A DNA stretch of 64,000 nt from JAGVSR01 sp963708775 (GTDB lineage: Bacteria > Pseudomonadota > Alphaproteobacteria > Rhizobiales > Hyphomicrobiaceae). The DNA is taken from assembly GCA_963708775.1 (NCBI GenBank), contig CAVPTI010000002.1, positions 484,029-548,028 of the forward strand, written 5' to 3'. Below, one piece after another: positions 55,165 through 63,736 of the stretch. The notes beneath the pieces are model-generated. The model was given only the letters and a program-made list of their open reading frames with translations, was not told the DNA's origin and did no database searches. The stretch's first letter is position 1. The number at the start of each line of letters is the position of its first letter. A program made the position numbers and the translations under genes.

Positions 55165-56193
55165 TTAGTATTGGTCCTCGAAGCGCTTGGCGAGTTCTTC
55201 GATGTTGTCCGGCGGCCAGTTCGGCACTTCCATGCCGAGGTGCAGGCCCATCGAGGCCAGAACTTCCTTGATCTCGTTGAGCGACTTGCGGCCGAAGTTC
55301 GGCGTGCGCAGCATCTCGGCTTCCGTCTTCTGGATCAGGTCGCCGATGTAGACGATGTTGTCGTTCTTCAGGCAGTTCGCAGAACGGACCGAAAGCTCGA
55401 GTTCGTCGACCTTCTTGAGCAGGGCGGCGTTGAAGGCCAGCTCCGGATGGCGCTGCTCTTCCTGCGGCTTCTTGGGCTCTTCGAAGTTGATGAATACGGC
55501 GAGCTGGTCCTGGAGGATGCGGGCGGCGAGCGCCACGGCATCTTCGGCGCGAACCGAGCCGTCGGTTTCGACCGTCATGGTCAGCTTGTCATAGTCGAGG
55601 ATCTGGCCCTCGCGGGTGTTCTCGACCTTATAGGAGACCTTCTTCACCGGCGTGTAGATGCTGTCGACGGCGATCAGGCCAATGGGCGCGTCGTCCGGGC
55701 GGTTGCGCTCGGCGGGCACGTAGCCCTTGCCCATGTCGGTCGTGAACTCCATGCGGACCGACGCACCCTGGTCGAGGTGGCAGATCACGTGCTCGGGGTT
55801 CAGGATTTCAACGTCGGAGGAGACTTCGATATCGCCAGCCTTCACAGGGCCTGCGCCTTCCTTCTTCAACACCATGCGCTTGACGCCATCCGAGTGGAGA
55901 CGAAGCGCGATTTCCTTGATGTTGAGGATGATGTCGGTGACGTCTTCGCGGACGCCAGTAATCGAGGAGAACTCATGCAGCACGCCATCGATCTGCACGG
56001 TCTTGATGGCGGCGCCCTGGAGCGATGACAGCAGCACGCGGCGCAGCGCGTTGCCGAGCGTCATGCCGAAGCCGCGCTCGAGGGGTTCTGCGATCACGGT
56101 CGCAAGGCGGGTGCGGTCGCGGCCCGGAATGATCTCGAGCTTCGACGGCTTGATCAGGTCTTGCCAGTTTTTCTGTAGAACAGCGCTTGTCAC
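55165..56193 (-). CDS. rpoA: DNA-directed RNA polymerase alpha subunit
   Basis: 342 residues. The N-terminal domain dimerises and seeds polymerase assembly (RTRLATVIAEPLERGFGMTL then GNALRRVLLSSLQGAAIKTV). A flexible linker follows, then the C-terminal domain with two helix-hairpin-helix segments (ELSVRSANCLKNDNIVYIGD then RTPNFGRKSLNEIKEVLASM) that contacts UP elements and activators. Normal length. Confidence 0.99.
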   Translation of the reverse strand: MTSAVLQKNWQDLIKPSKLEIIPGRDRTRLATVIAEPLERGFGMTLGNALRRVLLSSLQGAAIKTVQIDGVLHEFSSITGVREDVTDIILNIKEIALRLHSDGVKRMVLKKEGAGPVKAGDIEVSSDVEILNPEHVICHLDQGASVRMEFTTDMGKGYVPAERNRPDDAPIGLIAVDSIYTPVKKVSYKVENTREGQILDYDKLTMTVETDGSVRAEDAVALAARILQDQLAVFINFEEPKKPQEEQRHPELAFNAALLKKVDELELSVRSANCLKNDNIVYIGDLIQKTEAEMLRTPNFGRKSLNEIKEVLASMGLHLGMEVPNWPPDNIEELAKRFEDQY

Positions 56194-56357
56194 GTGGTGG
56201 CCTCTCTCAGGTGTCGAACACGCATCCCGCCCAAAGGCGCGCGTTCCTTTACCCAGGGGTCGTTCGGTCCGTCCGCATCAGGGGGCAATCGTGCGGCTGG
56301 AACGGCAAAACGGACGCCGGGGCCGCAGGGGGCCCGAGCGTCCGGCATGAAATTGAA

Positions 56358-56759
56358 TTAGACGCGGCGGCGCTTGCGCGGACGACAGCCGTTGTGCGGG
56401 ATCGGCGTGACGTCGCGGATCGAGGTGATCTGGAAGCCAACAGCCTGCAGCGCACGCAGCGCGCTCTCACGGCCCGAACCCGGACCGCAGACTTCGACTT
56501 CGAGCACCTTCACGCCGTGCTCCTGAGCCTTCTTGCCGGCGTCTTCCGCTGCCATCTGGGCGGCGAACGGCGTCGACTTGCGCGAGCCCTTGAAGCCCAT
56601 CGTGCCCGACGACGACCAGGCAAGCGTGTTGCCCTGCGCATCGGTGATGGTGATCATGGTGTTATTGAACGACGCGTTGACGTGCGCGACGCCCGACGTG
56701 ATGTTCTTCTTTTCGCGGCGGCGAACCTTCGCGCGGCCCTGGGCCTGTTCCTTAGCCAT
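56358..56759 (-). CDS. rpsK: 30S ribosomal protein S11
   Basis: 133 residues, intact. Core VAHVNASFNNTMITITDAQG and the C-terminal TPIPHNGCRPRKRRRV are universal. It forms part of the platform near the mRNA exit. Between rpsM and rpoA as in most bacteria. Confidence 0.98.
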   Translation of the reverse strand: MAKEQAQGRAKVRRREKKNITSGVAHVNASFNNTMITITDAQGNTLAWSSSGTMGFKGSRKSTPFAAQMAAEDAGKKAQEHGVKVLEVEVCGPGSGRESALRALQAVGFQITSIRDVTPIPHNGCRPRKRRRV

Positions 56760-56871
56760 CGTCTCTCAAACTCCTGCGCCCCCGTAAGCGGCGGCTCGTT
56801 TCTGTTCGTGACTGCGACCGAGCATCGGCCTGCACTTTGGTGCGAGGCCGGCGCGTCGAGCGCGAATTCGA

Positions 56872-57243
56872 TTAGGCCTTCTTCTTGCCGGCGATCGGCT
56901 TGGCCGGGCCCTTGCGCGTGCGTGCGTTCGTGTGCGTGCGCTGGCCGCGGACCGGAAGGCCCTTACGGTGACGCAGACCGCGGTAGCAACCGAGGTCCAT
57001 GAGACGCTTGATGTTCTGCGAGACTTCGCGGCGCAGGTCGCCTTCGACGATGTAATCGCGGTCGATCGTTTCGCGGATCTGGAGCACTTCGGCGTCCGTC
57101 AGCTGGCTGACGCGGCGATCGGCGGGGATGCCAACGCCTGCACAGATCTTCTCTGCGAAATTGGGGCCAATCCCGTGGATATACTGAAGCGCGATGACGA
57201 CGCGCTTCTGGGTCGGGATGTTCACACCTGCGATACGAGCCAC
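56872..57243 (-). CDS. rpsM: 30S ribosomal protein S13
   Basis: 123 residues, starting MARIAGVNIPTQKRVVIALQ, with CYRGLRHRKGLPVRGQRTHT. It is in the head and contacts the P-site tRNA and L5. rpsM and adk are separated by about 245 bases with no gene, and an internal promoter is possible there. rpmJ (L36) is absent from this gap. Confidence 0.98.
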   Translation of the reverse strand: MARIAGVNIPTQKRVVIALQYIHGIGPNFAEKICAGVGIPADRRVSQLTDAEVLQIRETIDRDYIVEGDLRREVSQNIKRLMDLGCYRGLRHRKGLPVRGQRTHTNARTRKGPAKPIAGKKKA

Positions 57244-57489
57244 GATCTTCTCCTGGGCTTTCTAGTCCGTGTCAGCCGGGCTGCTCGAGATCGAGCGCCA
57301 AGCCATTGTTGCTGCCAGCTAAAACGAAATAGAACCAGCCTTGCGAGTAAAACTTCGCCCGGCCAATCCCATCAACCCTGCGTCATGAAAGCGCGGTGTT
57401 GTAGCTCGGCACTACTCCTCAGTCAACCTTCCAAACGAACGTGTCACACCGGGCCATGGCGGGGCGTTAACCCCGTTGTTCCCGTCGCG

Positions 57490-58083
57490 TCACGCCTTCG
57501 CCGCACCTTTCAGAACGGCTTCGATCTGTGCGGAAACTTCGGTGATCGGGGCCATGCCGTCGACCGTCTGAAGTTTCCGGTATGCGTAGTAATAGCCGAC
57601 CAACGGAGATGTCTCGCGATAGTAGGCCATGAGGCGGGTCTTCAACGCTTCGGCGTTGTCGTCGGCGCGCACGGTTCCGCCGGCGGCCAGCGTTTCGCGG
57701 GCGCGGTTCTCGATGCGGGAGACCAGGATCGTGTCATCGACCTTGATCTCGACGACGGCATCGAGGTCCTTGCCCTTAGAGGTCAGCAGCGAGCCGAGGG
57801 CATCGGCCTGCTTCAAGGTGCGCGGGAAACCGTCGAGGATGAAGCCCTTGGCGCAGTCAGGCTGTTCGATCCGGTCGGCGATGATGCCGATGACGATCTC
57901 GTCGGAGACGAGGCCGCCCGACTTCATGATGGCTTCGGCCTTCTTGCCGATCTCGCTGCCGGCTTTGACGGCGGCTCGGAGCATATCGCCCGTGGAGAGC
58001 TGCACGAGGCCGTGCTTGTCGGCGAGCAGCTGGGCCTGTGTGCCTTTGCCTGCGCCCGGGGGACCGAGAAGGATCAAATTCAC
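57490..58083 (-). CDS. adk: Adenylate kinase (short-lid form)
   Basis: 197 residues. P-loop ILLGPPGAGKGTQAQLLADK, AMP site DGFPRTLKQADAL and the LID region ENRARETLAAGGTVRADDNA, shortened with no zinc finger, as in other alphaproteobacteria. It balances ATP, ADP and AMP. Start overlaps the secY stop by four bases (ATGA). Confidence 0.97.
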   Translation of the reverse strand: MNLILLGPPGAGKGTQAQLLADKHGLVQLSTGDMLRAAVKAGSEIGKKAEAIMKSGGLVSDEIVIGIIADRIEQPDCAKGFILDGFPRTLKQADALGSLLTSKGKDLDAVVEIKVDDTILVSRIENRARETLAAGGTVRADDNAEALKTRLMAYYRETSPLVGYYYAYRKLQTVDGMAPITEVSAQIEAVLKGAAKA

Positions 58084-59450
58084 CGGCGACCCCTGTTGTT
58101 CGTGGCGCCGCGCAGCTTCGCCTTCTTGATGAGGCCCTCGTACTGATGCGCGAGCAAGTGGCTCTGGATCTGCGCCACCGTATCCATGGTGACGGACACG
58201 GCGATGAGCAGCGAGGTGCCGCCGAAGTAGAACGGCAGGGCCGCATAGGAGACCAGGAACTCAGGCAGCACGCAGACGGCGGCCAGATACAAGGCGCCAA
58301 CGAAGGTGATGCGGGTCAGCACGTAGTCGATGTATTCGGCTGTCTTCTCGCCTGGACGAATGCCGGGCAGGAAGCCGCCGTACTTGCGCAGGTTGTCGGC
58401 CGTTTCTTTCGGATTGAAAACAAGGGCCGTGTAGAAGAACGCGAAGAAGATGATGAGCGCGGCCGTCAGCAGCATGTGCAGGGGCTGGCCCATGCCCAAC
58501 GAGGCCACGATGGAGTTCAGGAACTCAGAGCCCGTGCCGCCGCCGGAACCCATGAACTGAGCGGCCGTGATCGGCAGAAGTAGCAGCGACGAGGCGAAGA
58601 TCGGCGGAATGACGCCGGCCGAGTTCAGCTTCAGCGGCAGATGCGAGGACTCGCCCTGCGTCATGCGGGTGCCGACTTGTCGCTTCGGATACTGGATCAG
58701 AAGGCGCCGTTGGGCACGTTCGATGAAGACGACGGCGGCGACGACACCAAGCATCAGAGCGATGAGGGCGAACAGGAGCGGGGTCGAGATCGAGCCGGCG
58801 CGGGCCAGCTCAAAGAGACCGGCGAGTGCCGCGGGGAGGCCCGCGACGATGCCGGCGAAGATGATGAGCGAAATGCCGTTGCCGACGCCGCGCTGCGTGA
58901 TCTGCTCGCCGAGCCACATCAGGAACATGGTGCCGCCGACCAGCGTGATGACGGTGGAGAAGCGGAAGAACCAGCCAGGATCCTTCACGATCGCGCCGGC
59001 CGCGCCCGAGGACGATCCTTCGAGGCCGATCGCGATGCCGTATGCCTGCAGCGTGGCGAGCAGGACAGTGAGATAGCGCGTATACTGGTTGATCTGCTTG
59101 CGGCCGCTTTCACCCTCTTTCTTGAGGGCTTCAAGCTTGGGCGAGACCGACGTCATGATCTGAATGATGATCGACGCCGAGATGTACGGCATGATGTTCA
59201 ACGCAAAGATCGCGAGGCGCTCTACGGCGCCGCCAGCGAACATGTTGAACATGCCAAGGATGCCCGACGACTGAGCCTTGAAGGCTTCCGCGAACGCCCC
59301 GGCATTGATGCCCGGCAGGGGAATGAAGGTGCCGAGACGATAGACGAGAAGCGCGCCGAGGGTGAACCACAGGCGCTGCTTCAGGTCCTGCGCCTTTGCG
59401 AAGGCGCCGAAATTCATGTTCGAGGCAAGCTGCTCGGCAGCGGAAACCAT
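58080..59450 (-). CDS. secY: Preprotein translocase subunit SecY
   Basis: 456 residues, ten transmembrane helices. SecY signatures: VYRLGTFIPLPGINAGAF, the plug region GGAVERLAIFALNIMPYISA, and the cytosolic loops ARAGSISTPLLFALIALML, QYPKRQVGTRMTQGESSHLP, PLKLNSAGVIPPIFASSLLL and KKYGGFLPGIRPG-like RKYGGFLPGIRPGEKTAEYI. It forms the channel for unfolded secretory proteins. Confidence 0.98.
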   Translation of the reverse strand: MVSAAEQLASNMNFGAFAKAQDLKQRLWFTLGALLVYRLGTFIPLPGINAGAFAEAFKAQSSGILGMFNMFAGGAVERLAIFALNIMPYISASIIIQIMTSVSPKLEALKKEGESGRKQINQYTRYLTVLLATLQAYGIAIGLEGSSSGAAGAIVKDPGWFFRFSTVITLVGGTMFLMWLGEQITQRGVGNGISLIIFAGIVAGLPAALAGLFELARAGSISTPLLFALIALMLGVVAAVVFIERAQRRLLIQYPKRQVGTRMTQGESSHLPLKLNSAGVIPPIFASSLLLLPITAAQFMGSGGGTGSEFLNSIVASLGMGQPLHMLLTAALIIFFAFFYTALVFNPKETADNLRKYGGFLPGIRPGEKTAEYIDYVLTRITFVGALYLAAVCVLPEFLVSYAALPFYFGGTSLLIAVSVTMDTVAQIQSHLLAHQYEGLIKKAKLRGATNNRGRR

Positions 59451-59622
59451 CGTGCTCTCTCCTGACCCTCGACAGCCGGGCGGCGTCTTTCAACGCCGTG
59501 GCGGCCGCTGCTCACCCATTTCGGTCTCTCGGATCACCGATCGACCGGTTCGCCGCATTGCGCGGAGCGTGTCTTCGCTCCGGCATCACGGGATATGGGC
59601 GCGCCTTTGCGGCCGTACCAGA

Positions 59623-60171
59623 CTAGTCCTCCGACTTGGCCGTGGTCTTCGCAGAACCGGCCTTCTTGGCGGCCGTCTTCTTGCGCTTTACTTCGTCTGC
59701 TTCGAGGATCTTGACCTCGATGATCTTCAGCGAACCGCCGGCGTTTTCAATGGCCGCTTTTGCGGACGCCGAGGCACCGTTGGCCGTAACTGTCAGCTTC
59801 GACTTGAGTTCACCGGTGCCGAGAACGCGCAGACCATCCTTGGGGCGGCGCAGAATGCCGGCTTCGATGAGCGTGGCGACGTCGACCGACTGGCCGGCCT
59901 TCAGCTTGCCCTCTTCGATCGCCTTCTGCAGCGTACCGACGTTGATCTCGTTGAAGTCCTTGGGACGAAACTTGTTGAAGCCGCGCTTCGGCAGACGGCG
60001 ATGCAGAGGCATCTGGCCGCCTTCGAAGCCGCCGATGGCGACGCCGGAACGGGCCGTCTGGCCCTTGCCGCCGCGGCCACCGGTCTTGCCGACGCCGGAG
60101 CCGATGCCGCGGCCGATGCGGACGCGCCGCTTGCGCGCGCCTTCATTGTCGTTGATCTCATTGAGCCGCAT
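59623..60171 (-). CDS. rplO: 50S ribosomal protein L15
   Basis: 182 residues, longer than E. coli (144) because of an Ala/Lys/Glu tail. The start MRLNEINDNEGARKRRVRIG, then GRGIGSGVGKTGGRGGKGQT and GFEGGQMPLHRRLPKRGFN, is universal. It stabilises 23S rRNA. Confidence 0.97.
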   Translation of the reverse strand: MRLNEINDNEGARKRRVRIGRGIGSGVGKTGGRGGKGQTARSGVAIGGFEGGQMPLHRRLPKRGFNKFRPKDFNEINVGTLQKAIEEGKLKAGQSVDVATLIEAGILRRPKDGLRVLGTGELKSKLTVTANGASASAKAAIENAGGSLKIIEVKILEADEVKRKKTAAKKAGSAKTTAKSED

Positions 60172-60204
60172 GGGACGTGGCGCTCCTCAAACCTAAAAAG
60201 TGCC

Positions 60205-60399
60205 TCAGGCCTCGTCGACGACGCGGACGAGGTGGGGGATGGAATTGATCATGCCGCGCACGGCCGGAGTGTCCTCCAGCGTACGGCGGCGGTTCAGCTT
60301 GTCGAGACCGAGGCCGCGCAGTGTCTGAGACTGCTTTTCCGGACGGCGGTTGGCGCTCGCGTACTGCTCGACCGTGACGGTCTTCTTGTTGTCAGCCAT
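60205..60399 (-). CDS. rpmD: 50S ribosomal protein L30
   Basis: 64 residues. Core KTVTVEQYASANRRPEKQSQ then TLRGLGLDKLNRRRTLEDTP. Standard position between rpsE and rplO. Confidence 0.96.
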   Translation of the reverse strand: MADNKKTVTVEQYASANRRPEKQSQTLRGLGLDKLNRRRTLEDTPAVRGMINSIPHLVRVVDEA

Positions 60400-60428
60400 G
60401 GTAACGTTCCTTCAGGTTGACGCCGGCC

Positions 60429-61013
60429 TTAGAGGTCGGCGCCGGCCTCGGAGGCGACCGAGCCATCGCGGCGGCGCGCCACAATGTCGGAGACCTTCAG
60501 ATTGCGACGGGCCGCGACGCCACGCGGATTCTCCTGGCCCTTGAGGGCGTCGAAGGTGGCGCGCACGACGTTATACGGGTTGGTGGAGCCGAGCGACTTG
60601 GCGACGACATCCTGGACGCCGAGCATTTCGAAGACAGCGCGCATGGCGCCGCCGGCGATGATGCCCGTACCGGCCGGAGCCGAGCGGACTACGACTTTGC
60701 CCGAACCATGACGGCCTTCGCTGTCATGATGCAGCGTGCGAGCGTCGCGGAGCGGAACGCGGACGAGGTTGCGGCGAGCCGCTTCCGTCGCCTTGCGGAT
60801 CGCTTCCGGCACTTCGCGCGCCTTGCCGTGGCCGAAGCCGACGCGGCCGCGCAGATCGCCGACGACCACGAGGGCCGCAAAGCCGAAGCGCTTACCGCCC
60901 TTCACGACCTTCGCGACGCGGTTGATGTGAACGAGCTTGTCGGTAAACTCGCTCTCGACCTTTTCACGATCGCGATCGCGTCCGCCGCGCTTTTCCTGGG
61001 GTCCACGTGCCAC
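60429..61013 (-). CDS. rpsE: 30S ribosomal protein S5
   Basis: 194 residues from GTG 61013 (AAGGG eight bases upstream); a TTG at 61019 has worse spacing. The start MARGPQEKRGGRDRDREKVE is typical of alphaproteobacteria. Core: LVHINRVAKVVKGGKRFGFA, VGDLRGRVGFGHGKAREVPE and SAPAGTGIIAGGAMRAVFEM, with GSTNPYNVVRATFDAL. It is needed for decoding accuracy and helicase function. Confidence 0.97.
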   Translation of the reverse strand: MARGPQEKRGGRDRDREKVESEFTDKLVHINRVAKVVKGGKRFGFAALVVVGDLRGRVGFGHGKAREVPEAIRKATEAARRNLVRVPLRDARTLHHDSEGRHGSGKVVVRSAPAGTGIIAGGAMRAVFEMLGVQDVVAKSLGSTNPYNVVRATFDALKGQENPRGVAARRNLKVSDIVARRRDGSVASEAGADL

Positions 61014-61029
61014 GGTCAAATCCCTTTCA

Positions 61030-61392
61030 TCAGAACTTCAGGCCGCTTTCGCGCGCGGCCTCCGCGAGCGCTTTCACGCGCCCATGATAGAGGAAGCCGC
61101 CGCGGTCGAAGACGACCGTTTCGATGCCGGCCTTCAGAGTCCGCTCGGCGATGAGCTTGCCGACCGCCGCCGCAGCGGAGACGTCGGCGCCCGTCTTGAG
61201 CGAACCGCGCAGATCCTTCTCGAGCGTCGAGGCAGCGGCGATGGTCGTGCCGGCCGTGTCGTCGATGACTTGCGCGTAAATGTTCTTGCCGGAGCGGTGC
61301 ACCGAGAGGCGCGGCCGGGTTCCGGAGTTCGCCTTCAACGAGCGGCGCACGCGGGCGCGGCGCTTGATGAAGAGTGGATTGTGCGTACCCAT
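61030..61392 (-). CDS. rplR: 50S ribosomal protein L18
   Basis: 120 residues, normal length. RRARVRRSLKANSGTRPRLS and VHRSGKNIYAQVIDDTAGTT then KIAERTLKAGIETVVFDRGGF-like AERTLKAGIETVVFDRGGFL. It binds 5S rRNA with L5 and L25. Confidence 0.97.
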   Translation of the reverse strand: MGTHNPLFIKRRARVRRSLKANSGTRPRLSVHRSGKNIYAQVIDDTAGTTIAAASTLEKDLRGSLKTGADVSAAAAVGKLIAERTLKAGIETVVFDRGGFLYHGRVKALAEAARESGLKF

Positions 61393-61403
61393 GGATCGCG
61401 TCC

Positions 61404-61946
61404 TTACTTCTTCTTGCCTTCCTTACGGAAGATATATTCGCCCTGATAGCGCACGCCCTTGCCCTGGTAGGGCTCCGGCTTGCGCGAAGAACGGATGACG
61501 GCGGCCAATTCACCGACGGCCTGCTTATCGATGCCCGAAACGGTCACCTGGTCCTGCTTGGCGCCGCCGACTTTCACTTCGACGCCGGCGGGAACCTTGA
61601 TATTCACGTCGTGGCTGTAGCCGACGGCGAGCGTCAGCATGTCCTTGCCCTTCATCGAGGCCTTGAAGCCGACGCCGTGGATTTCCAGCGTGTGCGAGTA
61701 GCCATCGGTCACGCCCTTGATCATGTTCTGGATCATGGTGCGCGACATGCCCCACATGGAGCGTGCGGCCTTGGTCTCGTCACGAGGCGTCACCTCGATG
61801 CCGTCGGCGGTCTTCTCGATCTTGATCTGCTCGGGACACGTGAAGGAGAGTTCGCCCTTGGCGCCCTTCATCTTCACGGTCTGGCCGCTGACCGTTGCCG
61901 TGACGGCGGACGGGACGGCGACCGGCTTCTTACCAATGCGTGACAT
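61404..61946 (-). CDS. rplF: 50S ribosomal protein L6
   Basis: 180 residues from ATG 61946 (MSRIGKKPVAVPSAVTATVS). Normal length. Signature near the C-terminus: SSRKPEPYQGKGVRYQGEYI. Last fully intact gene before the error-rich end of the window. Confidence 0.97.
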   Translation of the reverse strand: MSRIGKKPVAVPSAVTATVSGQTVKMKGAKGELSFTCPEQIKIEKTADGIEVTPRDETKAARSMWGMSRTMIQNMIKGVTDGYSHTLEIHGVGFKASMKGKDMLTLAVGYSHDVNIKVPAGVEVKVGGAKQDQVTVSGIDKQAVGELAAVIRSSRKPEPYQGKGVRYQGEYIFRKEGKKK

Positions 61947-61988
61947 GGGTTCGACCCCTTGAACCACCCGGAGATCCGGGCGCCTTCG

Positions 61989-62386
61989 TTAGAATATGTT
62001 GCAGATGATCTCGCCGCCGACATTCTCCTCGCGGGCTCGCGAGTCGGACATCACGCCCTTGGGCGTCGACAGGATCGCGACGCCGAGGCCGTTGCGGACA
62101 TCTTCGGGTCCTTCACCGGCGAGTACACGCGGCGGCCGGGCTTCGAGACGCGTTCGATTTCGCGGATCGCGGGCTGGCCGTTGTAGTACTTGAGCTCGAT
62201 TTCGAACTCGGGCTCGGAGCCTTTCAGTTCAACCCGTGCGTAGCCGCGGATGTAGCCTTCCTCGGTCAGCACATCGAGGACGCGGGCCCGCAGCGTGGAA
62301 GCGGGTGTCGAGACCTTGGGGCGGCGACGCATCTGCGCGTTACGGATGCGGGTCAGCATGTCGCCAACGGGATCGTTCATTGCCAT
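61989..62386 (-). CDS. rpsH: 30S ribosomal protein S8 (one frame break)
   Basis: Starts MAMNDPVGDMLTRIRNAQMR (ATG 62386). The frame breaks near 62099 after SKPGRRVYSPVKDPK. The remaining VRNGLGVAILSTPKGVMSDS then NVGGEIICNIF-stop is in the next frame. Adding one base restores 132 residues, and the span is one base short of a multiple of three. An error in the sequence is by far the likeliest cause for an essential gene. Confidence 0.93.
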
Positions 62387-62399
62387 CTTCTTCGTTCCC

Positions 62400-62703
62400 T
62401 TACCAGCTCGACTTCACGATGCCGGGAATACGACCCTGGCTGGCGAGTTCGCGAAGCTGGTTGCGGCACAGCCTGAACTTGCGATAGGTGCCCCGCGCGC
62501 GGCCGGTGAGCTCGCAGCGGTTGCGGATGCGCGTTGGAGAAGATTCGCGGCATCTCGGCCAGCTTCAGACGCGCGGCGAAGCGCTCTTCGGCCTGGCGCT
62601 TGAGATCGTTGGCGATCTCCTTCAGACGCTTGCGCTTGGCGGCCGACTGGGCGGCCATCTTGCGGCGGCGGTTGTTCTTCTCAATCGAACTGGTCTTGGC
62701 CAT
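62400..62703 (-). CDS. rpsN: 30S ribosomal protein S14 (frame break, two bases short)
   Basis: Starts MAKTSSIEKNNRRRKMAAQS at 62703. The break is near 62537, after AEMPR. The C-terminus PTRIRNRCELTGRARGTYRK then CRNQLRELASQGRIPG is in another frame. Adding two bases gives 101 residues as expected for the zinc-independent form. The residues on both sides are normal. Confidence 0.93.
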
Positions 62704-62755
62704 TCAAATCCTCCAAAGGCCTTTCGGGCACATGTAACGGGACACCCGAGGTCCT

Positions 62756-63408
62756 CTAGCTGCGGAAGGGGAAGTTGAAGCCGCAAGGAGTTCGCGGGCT
62801 TCGTCGTCGGTCTTGGCGGTCGTGACGACGATGACGTCCATGCCGAGCACGTCGTCGACTTCGTCATAGTTGATTTCGGGAACACGAGGTGCTCCTTCAG
62901 ACCGCAGGCGTAGTTGCCACGGCCGTCGAAGCTCTTCGGGTTCAGACCGCGGAAGTCCTTCACGCGCGGCAGCGCGATGGTAACGAAGCGGTCCAGGAAT
63001 TCATACATCGGTCGCCGCGAAGCGTGACCTTGGCGCCAAGTGTCATGCCTTCACGCACCTTGAAGGTAGCGATCGACTTCTTTGCCTTGGTCATCTGCGG
63101 CTTCTGGCCGGCGATCAGCGCCAACTGCGCGGCAGCCACGTCGACCTTCTTGCGGTCGGCGGTGGCTTCGCCCACGCCCATGTTGAGCACGATCTTCTCG
63201 ATGCGCGGGATTTCCATGATGTTCCCGTACTCAAATTTCGTGCGCATGGCGTCGCGCACGACCTTCTCGTAGTGCACCTTCATGCGCGGCTTGTAATCCG
63301 CGGGGCGCGGCTTGGCGGGCGCGGCGGCAACGGGCGCGCTGCTTTGGCGGCCTTGGCCTTACCAGCTGCGGCTTGCGGCTTGCCGCCCTTTTTGTCGTTC
63401 TCAGCCAT
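62756..63408 (-). CDS. rplE: 50S ribosomal protein L5 (four frame breaks)
   Basis: The start is ATG 63408 with an unusual Lys/Ala/Pro-rich N-terminal extension of about 45 residues (MAENDKKGGKPQAAAGKAKA), then the L5 core YKPRMKVHYEKVVRDAM, TLGAKVTLRGDRMYEFLDRF, DFRGLNPKSFDGRGNYACGL and ELLAAFNFPFRS. Frame breaks near 63340, 63008, 62880 and 62781 each need one added base. Together they restore 218 residues, matching the span of 653 bases plus four. It bridges 5S rRNA and the head of the small subunit. Confidence 0.9.
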
Positions 63409-63411
63409 GGC

Positions 63412-63736
63412 TTACTTCTTCTCCGGAATGACTTCGCCAGAGCGCTTGGCGACACGCACCTTGCGGCCGTCGTCCAGCAGCTTGAAACCGACGCGGGTCG
63501 GCTTGCCGTCCTTGGGGTCTTCGAGGGCGAGGTTCGAGAGCTGGATCGCGGCTTCCTTGGAAATGATGCCGCCTTCCTGCTGCGCCGTCTGCTTCTGATG
63601 CCGGCGAACGACGTTGACGCCACGAACGAGTGCGCGGTTCTCCTTGGGGCGAACCTCGATCACCTCGCCGTGCTTGCCCTTATCGCGGCCCGTCAGCACG
63701 ATACGTGGTCGCCCTTCTTAATTTCTGAGCCGACAT
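63412..63736 (-). CDS. rplX: 50S ribosomal protein L24 (two frame breaks)
   Basis: Starts at ATG 63736, overlapping the rplN stop as TGATG. KIKKGDHVIVLTGRDKGKHG is spread over three frames by missing bases near 63722 and 63703. From there the frame is open to 63412 (GVNVVRRHQKQTAQQEGGII then LLDDGRKVRVAKRSGEVIPE). Restored length 108 residues. Confidence 0.92.

Noticed and set aside
61989..63736. Programmed frameshifting or pseudogenisation of ribosomal genes
   Set aside because: About eleven breaks in five essential genes within 2 kb, without slippery motifs, are better explained by sequence errors.
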